Under the pieces are notes generated by a model. It did no database searches. It was given only the letters and a program-made list of their open reading frames with translations, and had not been told where the DNA came from. A DNA stretch of 64,000 bases, from NCBI RefSeq assembly GCF_003432115.1, contig NZ_QWDC01000002.1:806001-870000 (forward strand), written 5' to 3'. Made by a program: the position numbers and the translations under genes. Positions 35,273 to 43,787 of the stretch are shown here, piece by piece. How positions within the stretch are numbered: the stretch's first letter is position 1; each line of letters begins with the position of its first letter. This DNA is from Mucilaginibacter conchicola. GTDB taxonomy: Bacteria > Bacteroidota > Bacteroidia > Sphingobacteriales > Sphingobacteriaceae.

Positions 35273-36721
35273 ATGAAATTTAGAAAATTACTTATCATCT
35301 ATCTATCTGTTGTACTGGTTGTTGCTGGTTGTAGAAAAGACAACTCGCCACAACAACCAACAGACAATGGCACCGGTACCGAAACACCGGCGCTTACCCC
35401 TTACACCATTGTTGAAGATTTTGAAACCGGCACCAAAACTGCTTATGCAGCTGCTGATGTGCAGATAAAAACCGGTATCTGGAACTTTAACGATGCTCTT
35501 TTAGGTAACCTTGCTGCCGACGTTAAAAACGGTGCAAAATGCGTAAGGTTAAGAACCGGTGATATCACCATGAAGTTTGATATCTCTCACCTTAAGCAGA
35601 TCAAAATAAGCCATGCCAGGTATGGTAATGATGACGCATCAACGTGGCAGCTGATGATATCTGTTGACGGTGGCGCTACCTACACGCAGTTAGGTGCTAC
35701 AGTTAACGAAACCGGCTCAACACTGGTTACCAGCACGTTTGCTATTAACACCGTACAACCGGTAAGGTTCCGTATCCAAAAAACAGGCACTGCCCGTGTT
35801 AATATTGACGATATTACTTTTGAAGGCGCTGGTGACCCCGGCATTGTTGTGGGTGCAGATCCCGGCGATGGCGACAATGGTTCAGGTGACGGCGACAATG
35901 GCTCGGGCACAGGTACACCGGCGTCAGAACGTGGTGTTACAGCCGGCATAGATGCGCAGCCTACTACCGGCGATAACAGCAATATGCTGTTCGGTAACCC
36001 ATCAAATGCTACTACATCAACAGCCATGGCCGATAACTACCTGATGGACCAAAGCTATTACGTAGAGTCATACAGCGCTACACGTGGTACTCCAAACTGG
36101 GTAAGCTGGCACCTGGATGCTAATACAGCTAACAACGCTGCACCACGTGTAGATAATTTTGCGGGCTTTATTGGCTTACCTGCCGATTTTTATCACGTAG
36201 AAAGCAACAGCTACCAAAACTCAGGTTTTGATCGTGGCCATAACTGCCCGTCAGCAGACCGTACAAGCTCTGCCAACGCAAACTCCGCTACCTTCCTGAT
36301 GACCAACATGATACCACAGGCGCCACAAAACAACCAGCAAACCTGGGCTAATATGGAAAACTACCTGCGCGATCAGGTAAAAGCCGGTAACGAGGTTTAT
36401 GTAATTATGGGTAGCTACGGCATGGGTGGCACAGGCTCAAAAGGTGCTGTTAACAAGATCAATAACGATAAAGTAACCGTACCAAGCAACGTTTGGAAAG
36501 TAGCAGTTATCATCCCTAACGGCAATAGCGACATTAGCCGCGTTACTTCGTCAACCCGTGTAATTGCAGTTAATACACCAAACATTAACACAACCAACTC
36601 TGATTGGAAACAATACCGTGTAACTGTGAGGTCTATTGAAGCAGCTACAGGTTACAACCTGTTATCGGCCCTGCCGCAAAGCGTACAGGATGCTGTAGAG
36701 ACTACAACTGATAACTTGTAA
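35273..36721 (+). CDS. Secreted lipoprotein DNA/RNA non-specific endonuclease
   Basis: The 482-residue protein has a lipoprotein signal (VVAGC, Cys about 20) and a strand-rich N-terminal domain of the jelly-roll type (about 45-190). A Gly/Asp/Asn-rich linker with GDGDNGSG repeats (about 195-215) leads to a NUC1-type nuclease domain (about 225-475). The catalytic motif DRGH is in GFDRGHNCPSADR near residue 319. It probably degrades extracellular nucleic acid at the cell surface. A TAATTTTG element lies 20 bp upstream of the ATG. Confidence 0.92.
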   Translation: MKFRKLLIIYLSVVLVVAGCRKDNSPQQPTDNGTGTETPALTPYTIVEDFETGTKTAYAAADVQIKTGIWNFNDALLGNLAADVKNGAKCVRLRTGDITMKFDISHLKQIKISHARYGNDDASTWQLMISVDGGATYTQLGATVNETGSTLVTSTFAINTVQPVRFRIQKTGTARVNIDDITFEGAGDPGIVVGADPGDGDNGSGDGDNGSGTGTPASERGVTAGIDAQPTTGDNSNMLFGNPSNATTSTAMADNYLMDQSYYVESYSATRGTPNWVSWHLDANTANNAAPRVDNFAGFIGLPADFYHVESNSYQNSGFDRGHNCPSADRTSSANANSATFLMTNMIPQAPQNNQQTWANMENYLRDQVKAGNEVYVIMGSYGMGGTGSKGAVNKINNDKVTVPSNVWKVAVIIPNGNSDISRVTSSTRVIAVNTPNINTTNSDWKQYRVTVRSIEAATGYNLLSALPQSVQDAVETTTDNL

Positions 36722-36724
36722 GAA

Positions 36725-36811
36725 GCCTCTCCCCAACCCCTCTCCAAAGGAGAGGGGCTTTAAAACATCTCCTTAAAGTCTCCCCTATTGGGAGAGATTT
36801 AGAGGGGGCTG
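36725..36811. repeat. Two tandem repeats after the nuclease gene
   Basis: A CCTCTCC...GGAGAGGGGCTT palindrome (36725-36762) is followed by AAAGTCTCCCCTATTGGGAG and AGATTTAGAGGGGGCT (36775-36810). The second is a copy of the 32054 element and enters the epimerase gene, providing its stop codon. Confidence 0.8.
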
Positions 36812-37821
36812 CCTGCATTTAGCCCGAGGCCCGGAGCATCACTTAGCTCCCATTTGCCCTGGCTAAATGCAGGTTTTTTATATGGGTTATTTGTTACAAG
36901 CAACGGCCCATCCAGGTCGGCCCAGTTGCATTGCGGGGCAAGGGCGGCGGCGGCAAGGGTTGCGCAACTGGTTTCGCTCATGCAGCCTATCAACACTTTA
37001 AGGCCCAATTCCCGGGCTTTATCCAGCATTCTTTTAGCCTCATGTAAACCTGCCGATTTCATTAGTTTTATATTGATACCGTGGTATACACCGGCGGCTT
37101 TTTCCACATCAGCAAAACGCTGCACGGCCTCATCTCCGATGATAGGGATAGGGCTATGCTCGGTTATCCAGGCATTGCCTTCAATATCGGTTTTTAGCAT
37201 GGGTTGCTCTATCAGTTTCACGCCTTGCTCATGCAACCAGTAGATAAAATCGATGCTTTGCTTGCGGTCGGTCCACCCCTGGTTGGCATCTACATATAGC
37301 GGCCTATCGGTTACCGAGCGGATGGTTTGGATCAGTTCTTTATCTGAATCGCGGCCGAGCTTAACTTTTATCACTTTTACTTCCGGCGCTTCGTTTATTT
37401 TTTTGATGATTACTTCTTTGGTATCAATCCCAACGGTATAACTGGTTACCGGCATCCGAGCAGGATCGCTACTCAACAGCTGCCAGCAGGGCAGGCCACG
37501 GAGCTTTCCATCCAGATCATGCAAGGCAATATCGATAGCAGCTTTTATAGCCGGGTTGCCGGGCGCAATCCTATCCAGGTAATGGATGATCTCATCATAG
37601 TTGAAAGGGTAGCTAAAATGGCTCACATCAATCTTACTCAAAAACTCAGCAGCTGTTTGGTGGCTCTCGCCCATGTAAGGTACCATTGATGCTTCGCCAT
37701 AACCGGTTTGGCCTTCGTGGGTTATCTGCACCAGCATTAGTGGCGTTGAGTTGCGCGAGAATTTGGCAATGGTAAAAGTATGCTTCAGCAGAAGTTCGTA
37801 TGGTTGATAAGTAAGCTGCAT
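36799..37821 (-). CDS. Enolase-superfamily dipeptide epimerase
   Basis: The 340-residue protein has an N-terminal capping domain (about 1-110) and a barrel domain with KVKLGR (the catalytic KxK), DANQGW, EQPM, IGDEAV and a later NIKLMKSAG. These provide the three acid metal ligands and paired lysines of muconate-lactonising-type enzymes. It is most like L-Ala-D/L-Glu epimerases of peptidoglycan-peptide recycling; specificity cannot be fixed. The ATG at 37821 is preferred. The C-terminal residues SPL and the TAA come from a repeat. Confidence 0.88.
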   Translation of the reverse strand: MQLTYQPYELLLKHTFTIAKFSRNSTPLMLVQITHEGQTGYGEASMVPYMGESHQTAAEFLSKIDVSHFSYPFNYDEIIHYLDRIAPGNPAIKAAIDIALHDLDGKLRGLPCWQLLSSDPARMPVTSYTVGIDTKEVIIKKINEAPEVKVIKVKLGRDSDKELIQTIRSVTDRPLYVDANQGWTDRKQSIDFIYWLHEQGVKLIEQPMLKTDIEGNAWITEHSPIPIIGDEAVQRFADVEKAAGVYHGINIKLMKSAGLHEAKRMLDKARELGLKVLIGCMSETSCATLAAAALAPQCNWADLDGPLLVTNNPYKKPAFSQGKWELSDAPGLGLNAGSPL

Positions 37822-37875
37822 GTCAAATATCAAAGCTAAAACTTTAAATTTAGGATACTGCTTATCTTTGCGCCT

Positions 37876-38865
37876 ATGCCGGCAAAAATTTACGCCCCGT
37901 TTGAGCGCTTTAACTTCAGCAACAAGAACTGTTTCCTTACCGGGGAAGCGTTAAAAACCGAAGAAGAAAAGATCCAGGTTTTCCCCCAATGGCTCATGAG
38001 CCAGTACGCGTTGGAAGACAAACCTTTTAAACTGCTCGACGAAACCATCTCTACTTACAAAGACCTTAAGCTGCCATGCTCCGCCCACATCAATGATGAT
38101 TTCCTGGAGCCGCTTGAGGAAGAAATTGCCGCTGCTTTTGAAAAGGGTTACGAGGGACTAATAGCTTTAGATGAATTAAAGTTATTTCAATGGGCGGGCA
38201 AATTACTGTACGGCATCATCTTTAACGAGATCCAATCGGGCATAAGGCTAATGCATTCGCAGGGTGAGGAGTTCAGCATGTCGCAGTCTATATTGCTAAA
38301 GTTTAGCCAGCTGCATTTGATGTTGCAGAGCATTAACCTGCCTATCATATTTGAAGATTTTAAACCATTCAGCCTGTTTCTGTTTAAGGTGAATAATAAC
38401 CCCGAGGAGTTTGGCTACCGCGATGAGATAAATACCCAAACCCTTGCGCTGCGCATAAAAGATTTTGGGATGGTGATATGCCTGCAGGACAATGCATCAA
38501 ACTATTACTACCACAAAAAGGTATACGAGCAGATAAAAGACGACACGCTGCACCCCATCCAGTTTGAGGAATTTAGCGGCCGTGTGTTCTACTCTAACTA
38601 CTTGTTTAACCGCCTGCCCGAGTACAATATCCTGCCGGTTAATGAGGATATCTATATAGAAGAGATGCCTTTGCGTGGCTTAAGCAGCAAACCACTTTTT
38701 GACGAGTGGCAGAACAAAACCTATGGCCAGGTACTGGAAAACTTCTGGAAAAACTGGGGCTTTTTGCTATTAGAGATCATCAAAAATCCCGAAAAGCCGG
38801 TAAGCTACCTTTTTGATGAAGATGGCAACAAAATAGCTGCCGAAAGCATTTCCCTTAGCCTTTAA
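37876..38865 (+). CDS. Unknown protein with a degenerate HNH-like N-terminus
   Basis: The 329-residue cytoplasmic protein was not recognised as a named family. Its first 45 residues (FSNKNCFLTGE then IQVFPQWLMSQYAL) resemble the CxxC...EHxFPxWL start of HNH endonucleases, but with one Cys pair member and the catalytic His missing, so nuclease activity is unlikely. The rest is helix-rich (about 60-320). It is divergent from the epimerase, with TATCTTTG six bases before the ATG, and overlaps the rhomboid gene stop by 4 bp in convergent orientation. Confidence 0.65.
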   Translation: MPAKIYAPFERFNFSNKNCFLTGEALKTEEEKIQVFPQWLMSQYALEDKPFKLLDETISTYKDLKLPCSAHINDDFLEPLEEEIAAAFEKGYEGLIALDELKLFQWAGKLLYGIIFNEIQSGIRLMHSQGEEFSMSQSILLKFSQLHLMLQSINLPIIFEDFKPFSLFLFKVNNNPEEFGYRDEINTQTLALRIKDFGMVICLQDNASNYYYHKKVYEQIKDDTLHPIQFEEFSGRVFYSNYLFNRLPEYNILPVNEDIYIEEMPLRGLSSKPLFDEWQNKTYGQVLENFWKNWGFLLLEIIKNPEKPVSYLFDEDGNKIAAESISLSL

Positions 38866-39467
38866 AACTTAGCGAAGAACTCGTTTAATACGTTGTGATT
38901 TAGCGCAACGGTGATAATGATACCGCTTACGGCGCCAAAAAAGTGTGCATCGTGGTTAATGTTATCGCGTGCGTGTTTTGAGGCAAAGTGGCAATATACC
39001 AGGTAAAGAATACCAAAGATCCATGCAGGTATATCGATGGGGATGAACATTAAGCGCATCCCTGCCAGCGGCTGAAACAGGATAAAACTAAATATTACCG
39101 CACTAATAGCGCCCGATGCACCAAGGCTGTTATACCAGATATCGTCCCTATGTTTTTGAATAGTAGGTAGGTCGCTTAAAATTAAGCTGATAATATATAG
39201 GGTTCCAAATTGCCAATGCCCCAGGTACACCTCTAACTGGAAAGCAAAGAAGTAGTAGGAGAACATATTGAAGAACAAGTGGCTCCAGTCTTTATGTATC
39301 AACCCGCTGGTGATGATGGTATAAACTTTATGCCCGCGCGATACATTATAGGGGTTAAGGATAAAGTTTCCGTAGATGTTCTCGTTAGCAAAGGCCCACA
39401 GCGATGTGGCCAGCGTAATAACAAATATGATTGACGCTACAGGAGCGTACTGCAAATACTCTATCAT
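38862..39467 (-). CDS. Rhomboid-family intramembrane serine protease
   Basis: The 201-residue inner-membrane protein has six helices, HLFFNMF near residue 63, the catalytic GASG (Ser about 119) and the catalytic His in HDAHFFGAVSG (about 174). These are the paired residues of a rhomboid protease that cuts membrane proteins. Its substrate is unknown. It is translationally coupled to the M14 peptidase gene upstream through a 4-bp overlap, so the two may act in the same envelope process. Confidence 0.9.
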   Translation of the reverse strand: MIEYLQYAPVASIIFVITLATSLWAFANENIYGNFILNPYNVSRGHKVYTIITSGLIHKDWSHLFFNMFSYYFFAFQLEVYLGHWQFGTLYIISLILSDLPTIQKHRDDIWYNSLGASGAISAVIFSFILFQPLAGMRLMFIPIDIPAWIFGILYLVYCHFASKHARDNINHDAHFFGAVSGIIITVALNHNVLNEFFAKF

Positions 39468-41209
39468 TTAAGGTTAAGTTTGGTAGTATATAAAAGCCTG
39501 CCTATTGGGTAGCGCAGGTATGTTTTCTCAAAATATGGCGAATTGCGGTAAACCCAGTTCAGTTGTGCTGCGGCACTGCTTGCCAACTTAGGGTCGGCGG
39601 CTTTGGCCTCGTCCAGCTTCTTTTTAAGTTCGGGATCATCCTTCAGCATTTGGGCGGCTAAGTCTTCAAATACGTAATCAGAAAAGTATTCTTTTTGGCC
39701 CAGCATGCTGTCAAAAAAGTTCCATGCAAAAAAAGAATCTACGCCCTGCGGTTCCAGCGTTTCAACAATATAACGGTTAATAGGCTGGTTTACATAAACC
39801 ACGTAGTCGCCTTCGTAAAACTTCACTTTGGCATCAACCGGGTTAAGCTTTACATTGGTATGGATGTAGTGGCCTTCGTAAGGGCGTGTACCGGTTTTAT
39901 AGTCGGCAATGTAATACATCTGCAGGCTCAGGGTGGTATCATGCGCCAGGCGGCTCATAGCAACCTTGTTCAGCTTAAACAGCTCTATCACCTTACCCCA
40001 TGCCTGCGGAATAACATAGGCAACCGGCTTATCTACCATAACAGTAGCTTTATAAGTGTTAAAGAATTTTACGGTTTTGGTGTATGGCTTATTCCGATCG
40101 TAATACAAACGCTTCAGCCCGCTTACTTCACTGTTTTTATACCCGGCGGTATAACCTTTAAAAGTGATGGTATCTACCTTGCTATCATCAACCTGCCAAC
40201 CTAAACCAAAGGTTTTTTGTTGAGCAACTTCTGCATCAACTTTCTTTTTCATATCGCCAAGCAGCTTTGCATCGCGCTGGCAAATGTTGATGAGGTTCTG
40301 CATAAAAGCGTAAGTGGCCCACACGCGTTTATCATAGGGTTTCAGCATGTGTGTCTCCGTCATGTAGCTGATGGCGTTGTGCTGGGCTGCAAAACCGGTA
40401 GAGAAACGCGGGGTTTCCATAAAGCTTACAATCCCGCTATCAGGCAGGCCTTGTTCGCCGGCGCCATAAGGGATCATCTCAAAGCCGCTTTTCTTCATTT
40501 CTTTGTACAGATCGGGCGTAAGGGTTTTATCAGTATAGGCGGCAAGCGTTGTGTTTTGTTTGTCTTTTTGGGTCTCTATCAGCGTCATCACGTACTGGTA
40601 GTCGGCACCATCGCTAACATGGTTATCAAGGAACACCTCGGGCTGCCAGGTATTCAGGATCTGGGCAAAAGCCAGGGCGTTGCGGCTATCGGCCTTAATA
40701 AAATCGCGGTTAAGATCAAGGTTGCGATAATTGCCTCTAAAGCCGTAGGCCCTCGGGCCGTTCTGGTTAGCACGAGATGTTGAGCTCCTGTTTAAGCTGC
40801 CATCAATGTTATACAACGCAATAAAGCATAGCACAACATCTTTTGGCAACTGATTTTTCTTTAGCAGATCGCGCACCAGCATCATACTGGCATCAATTCC
40901 GTCGGGTTCGCCGGGGTGGATGCCGTTGTTGATGAGCAGCACACGCTTATTTTGTTTTTTTACGGCAACAGGGTCAAACACTTTATCTTTTGATAGCACA
41001 ACCAGTGTTAAAGGTTTGCCGGCATCGGTACTGCCATAATTAAACAGGCGCATTTGCGGCTGCTGTTTAGCCAGGGCTTCGTAATAGGTTATTACTTGTT
41101 TATATGTAGCTGTGTAATTCTTATCGGTGCTTTGCTCAAAAGGGGTAAGCTGGGCATGTGCGGTTAAACCAAACAGGAGCGGAGCTATGAACAGAAATGC
41201 TTTTTTCAT
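39464..41209 (-). CDS. Secreted M14-family zinc carboxypeptidase
   Basis: The 581-residue protein has a signal peptide (MKKAFLFIAPLLFGLTAHAQ) and a zinc carboxypeptidase domain. The first ligands are H98 and E101 in NNGIHPGEPDG, and the third is the His in FLDNHVSDG near residue 199. A long C-terminal part of about 250 residues is strand-rich. It should cleave peptides from the C-terminus in the periplasm or outside the cell. It overlaps the rhomboid gene downstream and lies 6 bp after the MmcQ/YjbR gene, so three or four genes may form one operon. Confidence 0.9.
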   Translation of the reverse strand: MKKAFLFIAPLLFGLTAHAQLTPFEQSTDKNYTATYKQVITYYEALAKQQPQMRLFNYGSTDAGKPLTLVVLSKDKVFDPVAVKKQNKRVLLINNGIHPGEPDGIDASMMLVRDLLKKNQLPKDVVLCFIALYNIDGSLNRSSTSRANQNGPRAYGFRGNYRNLDLNRDFIKADSRNALAFAQILNTWQPEVFLDNHVSDGADYQYVMTLIETQKDKQNTTLAAYTDKTLTPDLYKEMKKSGFEMIPYGAGEQGLPDSGIVSFMETPRFSTGFAAQHNAISYMTETHMLKPYDKRVWATYAFMQNLINICQRDAKLLGDMKKKVDAEVAQQKTFGLGWQVDDSKVDTITFKGYTAGYKNSEVSGLKRLYYDRNKPYTKTVKFFNTYKATVMVDKPVAYVIPQAWGKVIELFKLNKVAMSRLAHDTTLSLQMYYIADYKTGTRPYEGHYIHTNVKLNPVDAKVKFYEGDYVVYVNQPINRYIVETLEPQGVDSFFAWNFFDSMLGQKEYFSDYVFEDLAAQMLKDDPELKKKLDEAKAADPKLASSAAAQLNWVYRNSPYFEKTYLRYPIGRLLYTTKLNLK

Positions 41210-41215
41210 GAGGTA

Positions 41216-41566
41216 TTATTTGCCTGCTATTTCCTCGCGCAGTTTCTTTGGCAAACCGGCCAATACCAGGTCATAAGAGTGGTTTACCATTTCCTTCAAC
41301 TGCTTACCGGTAAGCGAGCCATCAGTACGTACGGTGTTCCAGTGCTTTTTATTCATGTGGTAACCCGGCTGTACTTCGTTAAATTGCTCACGCAGTTCTA
41401 TGGCTTTTTCGGGGTCGCACTTTACGTTAAAACTGTTATCGCCGAGGCCTGTCAACAAGAAAACCTTTTCGCCGACCTTAAAAACCAGCGTTTCTTCGCC
41501 AAATGGAAAGCCTTCGGTAACGCCGGGCTTGGCAAGGCAATAGTCGCGCAGGTCTTCTATATTCAT
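41216..41566 (-). CDS. MmcQ/YjbR-family protein
   Basis: The 116-residue protein starts MNIEDLRDYCLAKPGVTEGFPF and contains FKVGEKVFLLTG, then KCDPEKAIELREQF and MNKKHWNTV, which is the MmcQ/YjbR pattern of a double-wing DNA-binding fold. It is probably cytoplasmic; its role is not established. The open frame begins at 41611 inside the preceding gene, but the ATG at 41566, two bases before that gene's stop, is the natural start. Confidence 0.88.
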   Translation of the reverse strand: MNIEDLRDYCLAKPGVTEGFPFGEETLVFKVGEKVFLLTGLGDNSFNVKCDPEKAIELREQFNEVQPGYHMNKKHWNTVRTDGSLTGKQLKEMVNHSYDLVLAGLPKKLREEIAGK

Positions 41567-41567
41567 G

Positions 41568-42308
41568 TTAGTATCCTCGTATCTCTTTATCGTAACTTCT
41601 CTCGCCGCCAAGGTTTACTTTTAGGCCAATGGTGATCTGCCTAAACTGATCGAGCGCGTTATTTTTAAACTTGTTAGGATCATCGTTATAACCATCTAAC
41701 CCTTCGCCAAAAGTAAGGTTATGCTGGTAACCAATATCTATGCGGATGTTAGGCTGATCATACCCGTTGTAAATTTTAAACTCGTAACCAAAACGCAGGG
41801 GAACCATAAAGTTTATGCCGTTATCTTTACCCTCAAAACCATGTTTTTCGCCAATGGCGCCATTTTGCGGATACAAATTACTGCGTTGTATATCGGTCAT
41901 GTTGTTATAAATACCGCCAAGCCCGGCCCCTGCATAAAAGTTTTTGATGATGTTTAAAAAGGTATTACCCTGGTAGTTTATCAACTCACCCGCTTGCACA
42001 TCCATGTGTAAAAGCAGCGCTTTGTAGTTATTTTTGTAGATACGCCCATACGCATCCAGATCAGGCGTACGGCCACCACCAGATAGGGTACCAAACTGAA
42101 ACTCGAGGCCAATAGGTACATACGGTGTGAAAAAGTAATTGCCTGTTATAGCGTATGACATGTTATCGTCAACCCTTTTTGTATCGGCATAAGGCCTGTT
42201 TCTGCTTACACTTACACCAATACCAAAAGCTGCATAGTTTAAGCTGCTTTGTGCTTTTGCCTCAGCGAAAAACATTATCGACAAAAGAATTAAAAGATAC
42301 TTTTTCAA
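41568..42308 (-). CDS. Outer-membrane beta-barrel protein
   Basis: The 246-residue protein has a signal peptide (MKKYLLILLSIMFFAEAKAQ) and regular alternating strands with aromatic girdle residues (YAITGNYFFTPYVPIGLEFQFG, seen in parts, and RIDIGYQHNLTFGEG), ending ITIGLKVNLGG, as in opacity-protein-like barrels. It is the first gene of the run barrel, MmcQ/YjbR, M14 peptidase, rhomboid. Its stop codon is next to the following start. Confidence 0.82.
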   Translation of the reverse strand: MKKYLLILLSIMFFAEAKAQSSLNYAAFGIGVSVSRNRPYADTKRVDDNMSYAITGNYFFTPYVPIGLEFQFGTLSGGGRTPDLDAYGRIYKNNYKALLLHMDVQAGELINYQGNTFLNIIKNFYAGAGLGGIYNNMTDIQRSNLYPQNGAIGEKHGFEGKDNGINFMVPLRFGYEFKIYNGYDQPNIRIDIGYQHNLTFGEGLDGYNDDPNKFKNNALDQFRQITIGLKVNLGGERSYDKEIRGY

Positions 42309-42396
42309 TGAATTTGTATGTTTGATTGTTACCGCATACCTAACCGGCTGAGCTTAGATTTAGGCCGGTCAAAATTTTTACTAATATAAGTTTTCT

Positions 42397-43653
42397 ATGG
42401 ATTTAAACGCATCACTAAGTTTCACGGTTACAGAGAGGTTTTTACGCTACGTAACTATTGATACGCAATCAGACCCAAACTCAAAAACTATCCCATCAAC
42501 CGAAAAGCAAAAAGACCTGGGCCGCTTATTGGTTAACGAACTACTTGAGATTGGTGTAAGCGATGCACACTTGGATGAATACGGCTATGTTTATGCCACT
42601 ATCCCGGCCAACACTGATAAGAATACTGTACCCGTAATATGCTTTTGCTCGCACATGGACACGGCGCCGGATTGCAGCGGGACAGGTGTAAAACCCATCA
42701 TCCATAAAAACTATAATGGTACTGATATTATCCTGCCGGATGATAATACACAGGTGTTGAAAATGAGTGAGCATCCCGATCTTAAAAACCAGAAAGGGAA
42801 CGATATCATCACGGCATCGGGCAATACGCTTTTGGGCGCTGATAACAAAGCCGGTGTTGCAGAGATAATGGATGCCTGCTACCAATTGATTAACCATCCT
42901 GAGATAAAGCACGGTGTAATTAAAATACTGTTTACGCCTGATGAGGAGATAGGCCGCGGCGTTGATAAAGCAGATATTGCTAAGATAGGTGCCTTTGCCT
43001 GCTACACTATGGACGGAGAAAGCGCAGGTAACATGGAGAACGAAACCTTTAGCGCAGATGGTGCCCGTTTGACCATTAACGGAGTAAGCAGCCATCCCGG
43101 TTTTGCTAAAGGCAAAATGGAAAGCGCTATTAAAATAGCAGGGCAAATAATAGCAGCACTGCCCGATGACCTATCACCCGAGCATACCGAAGGCATGCAG
43201 GGTTTTGTACACCCGGTTGATTTTGGCGGGCATGTAGAAACAGCTACTATCGATTTCATCATCCGTGATTTTGAGGATGAGAAACTGTCAAAACATGCTG
43301 ATGAGATACGCAAAGTGGCTGATGAGGTATTGAAACGTTTCCCTAACTCAAGCTACACGCTGGAAACGCATGAACAATATCGCAACATGAAAAATGTATT
43401 GGCGCAAAACCCGCAGATTGTAGAATACGGTATGGAAGCCATCCGCCGCGCCGGATTGGAAGCCAGGCTATGCAGCATCCGCGGCGGTACGGATGGCTCA
43501 AGGCTTTCGTTTATGGGATTGCCAAGCCCTAATATTTTTGCCGGTGAACATGCTTTCCATGGCAAGCAGGAGTGGGTATCCGTACAGGATATGCAGAAAG
43601 CCGTAGAGACTATTTTGCATTTGTGTGAAATTTGGGAAAGCCCCGGCCCCTAA
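42397..43653 (+). CDS. pepT: Peptidase T (aminotripeptidase)
   Basis: PepT removes the N-terminal residue of tripeptides in the cytoplasm. The 418-residue M20-family protein has zinc motifs FCSHMDTAPD (about 88), LGADNKAGVAE (about 150) and TPDEEIGRG (about 180), and the lid or dimer motif GVSSHPGFAKGKME (about 228). The length is normal. The last three residues, PGP, and the TAA stop lie in a CCCCTAACCCCCTGAAGG repeat. Confidence 0.95.
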   Translation: MDLNASLSFTVTERFLRYVTIDTQSDPNSKTIPSTEKQKDLGRLLVNELLEIGVSDAHLDEYGYVYATIPANTDKNTVPVICFCSHMDTAPDCSGTGVKPIIHKNYNGTDIILPDDNTQVLKMSEHPDLKNQKGNDIITASGNTLLGADNKAGVAEIMDACYQLINHPEIKHGVIKILFTPDEEIGRGVDKADIAKIGAFACYTMDGESAGNMENETFSADGARLTINGVSSHPGFAKGKMESAIKIAGQIIAALPDDLSPEHTEGMQGFVHPVDFGGHVETATIDFIIRDFEDEKLSKHADEIRKVADEVLKRFPNSSYTLETHEQYRNMKNVLAQNPQIVEYGMEAIRRAGLEARLCSIRGGTDGSRLSFMGLPSPNIFAGEHAFHGKQEWVSVQDMQKAVETILHLCEIWESPGP

Positions 43654-43780
43654 CCCCCTGAAGGGGGAACCGAATTTAAAAAGTTCGATAAAACGAAAGG
43701 CCGAATGATAAACAATCATCCGGCCTTTCTTGCAAAGCTTTTAACTCTTGCTCCCCCTTCAGGGGGCTGGGGGGCGTCGG
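43639..43780. repeat. Facing repeats plus bidirectional terminator between pepT and hflX
   Basis: CCCCTAACCCCCTGAAGGGG (43647 on) faces CTCCCCCTTCAGGGGG with CTGGGGGGCG (43751 on). Between them GAAAGGCCGaATGAT and ATCATcCGGCCTTTC form a terminator-like hairpin (43694-43731) with short T runs, serving two convergent genes. Confidence 0.8.
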
Positions 43781-43787
43781 CTTTGTT

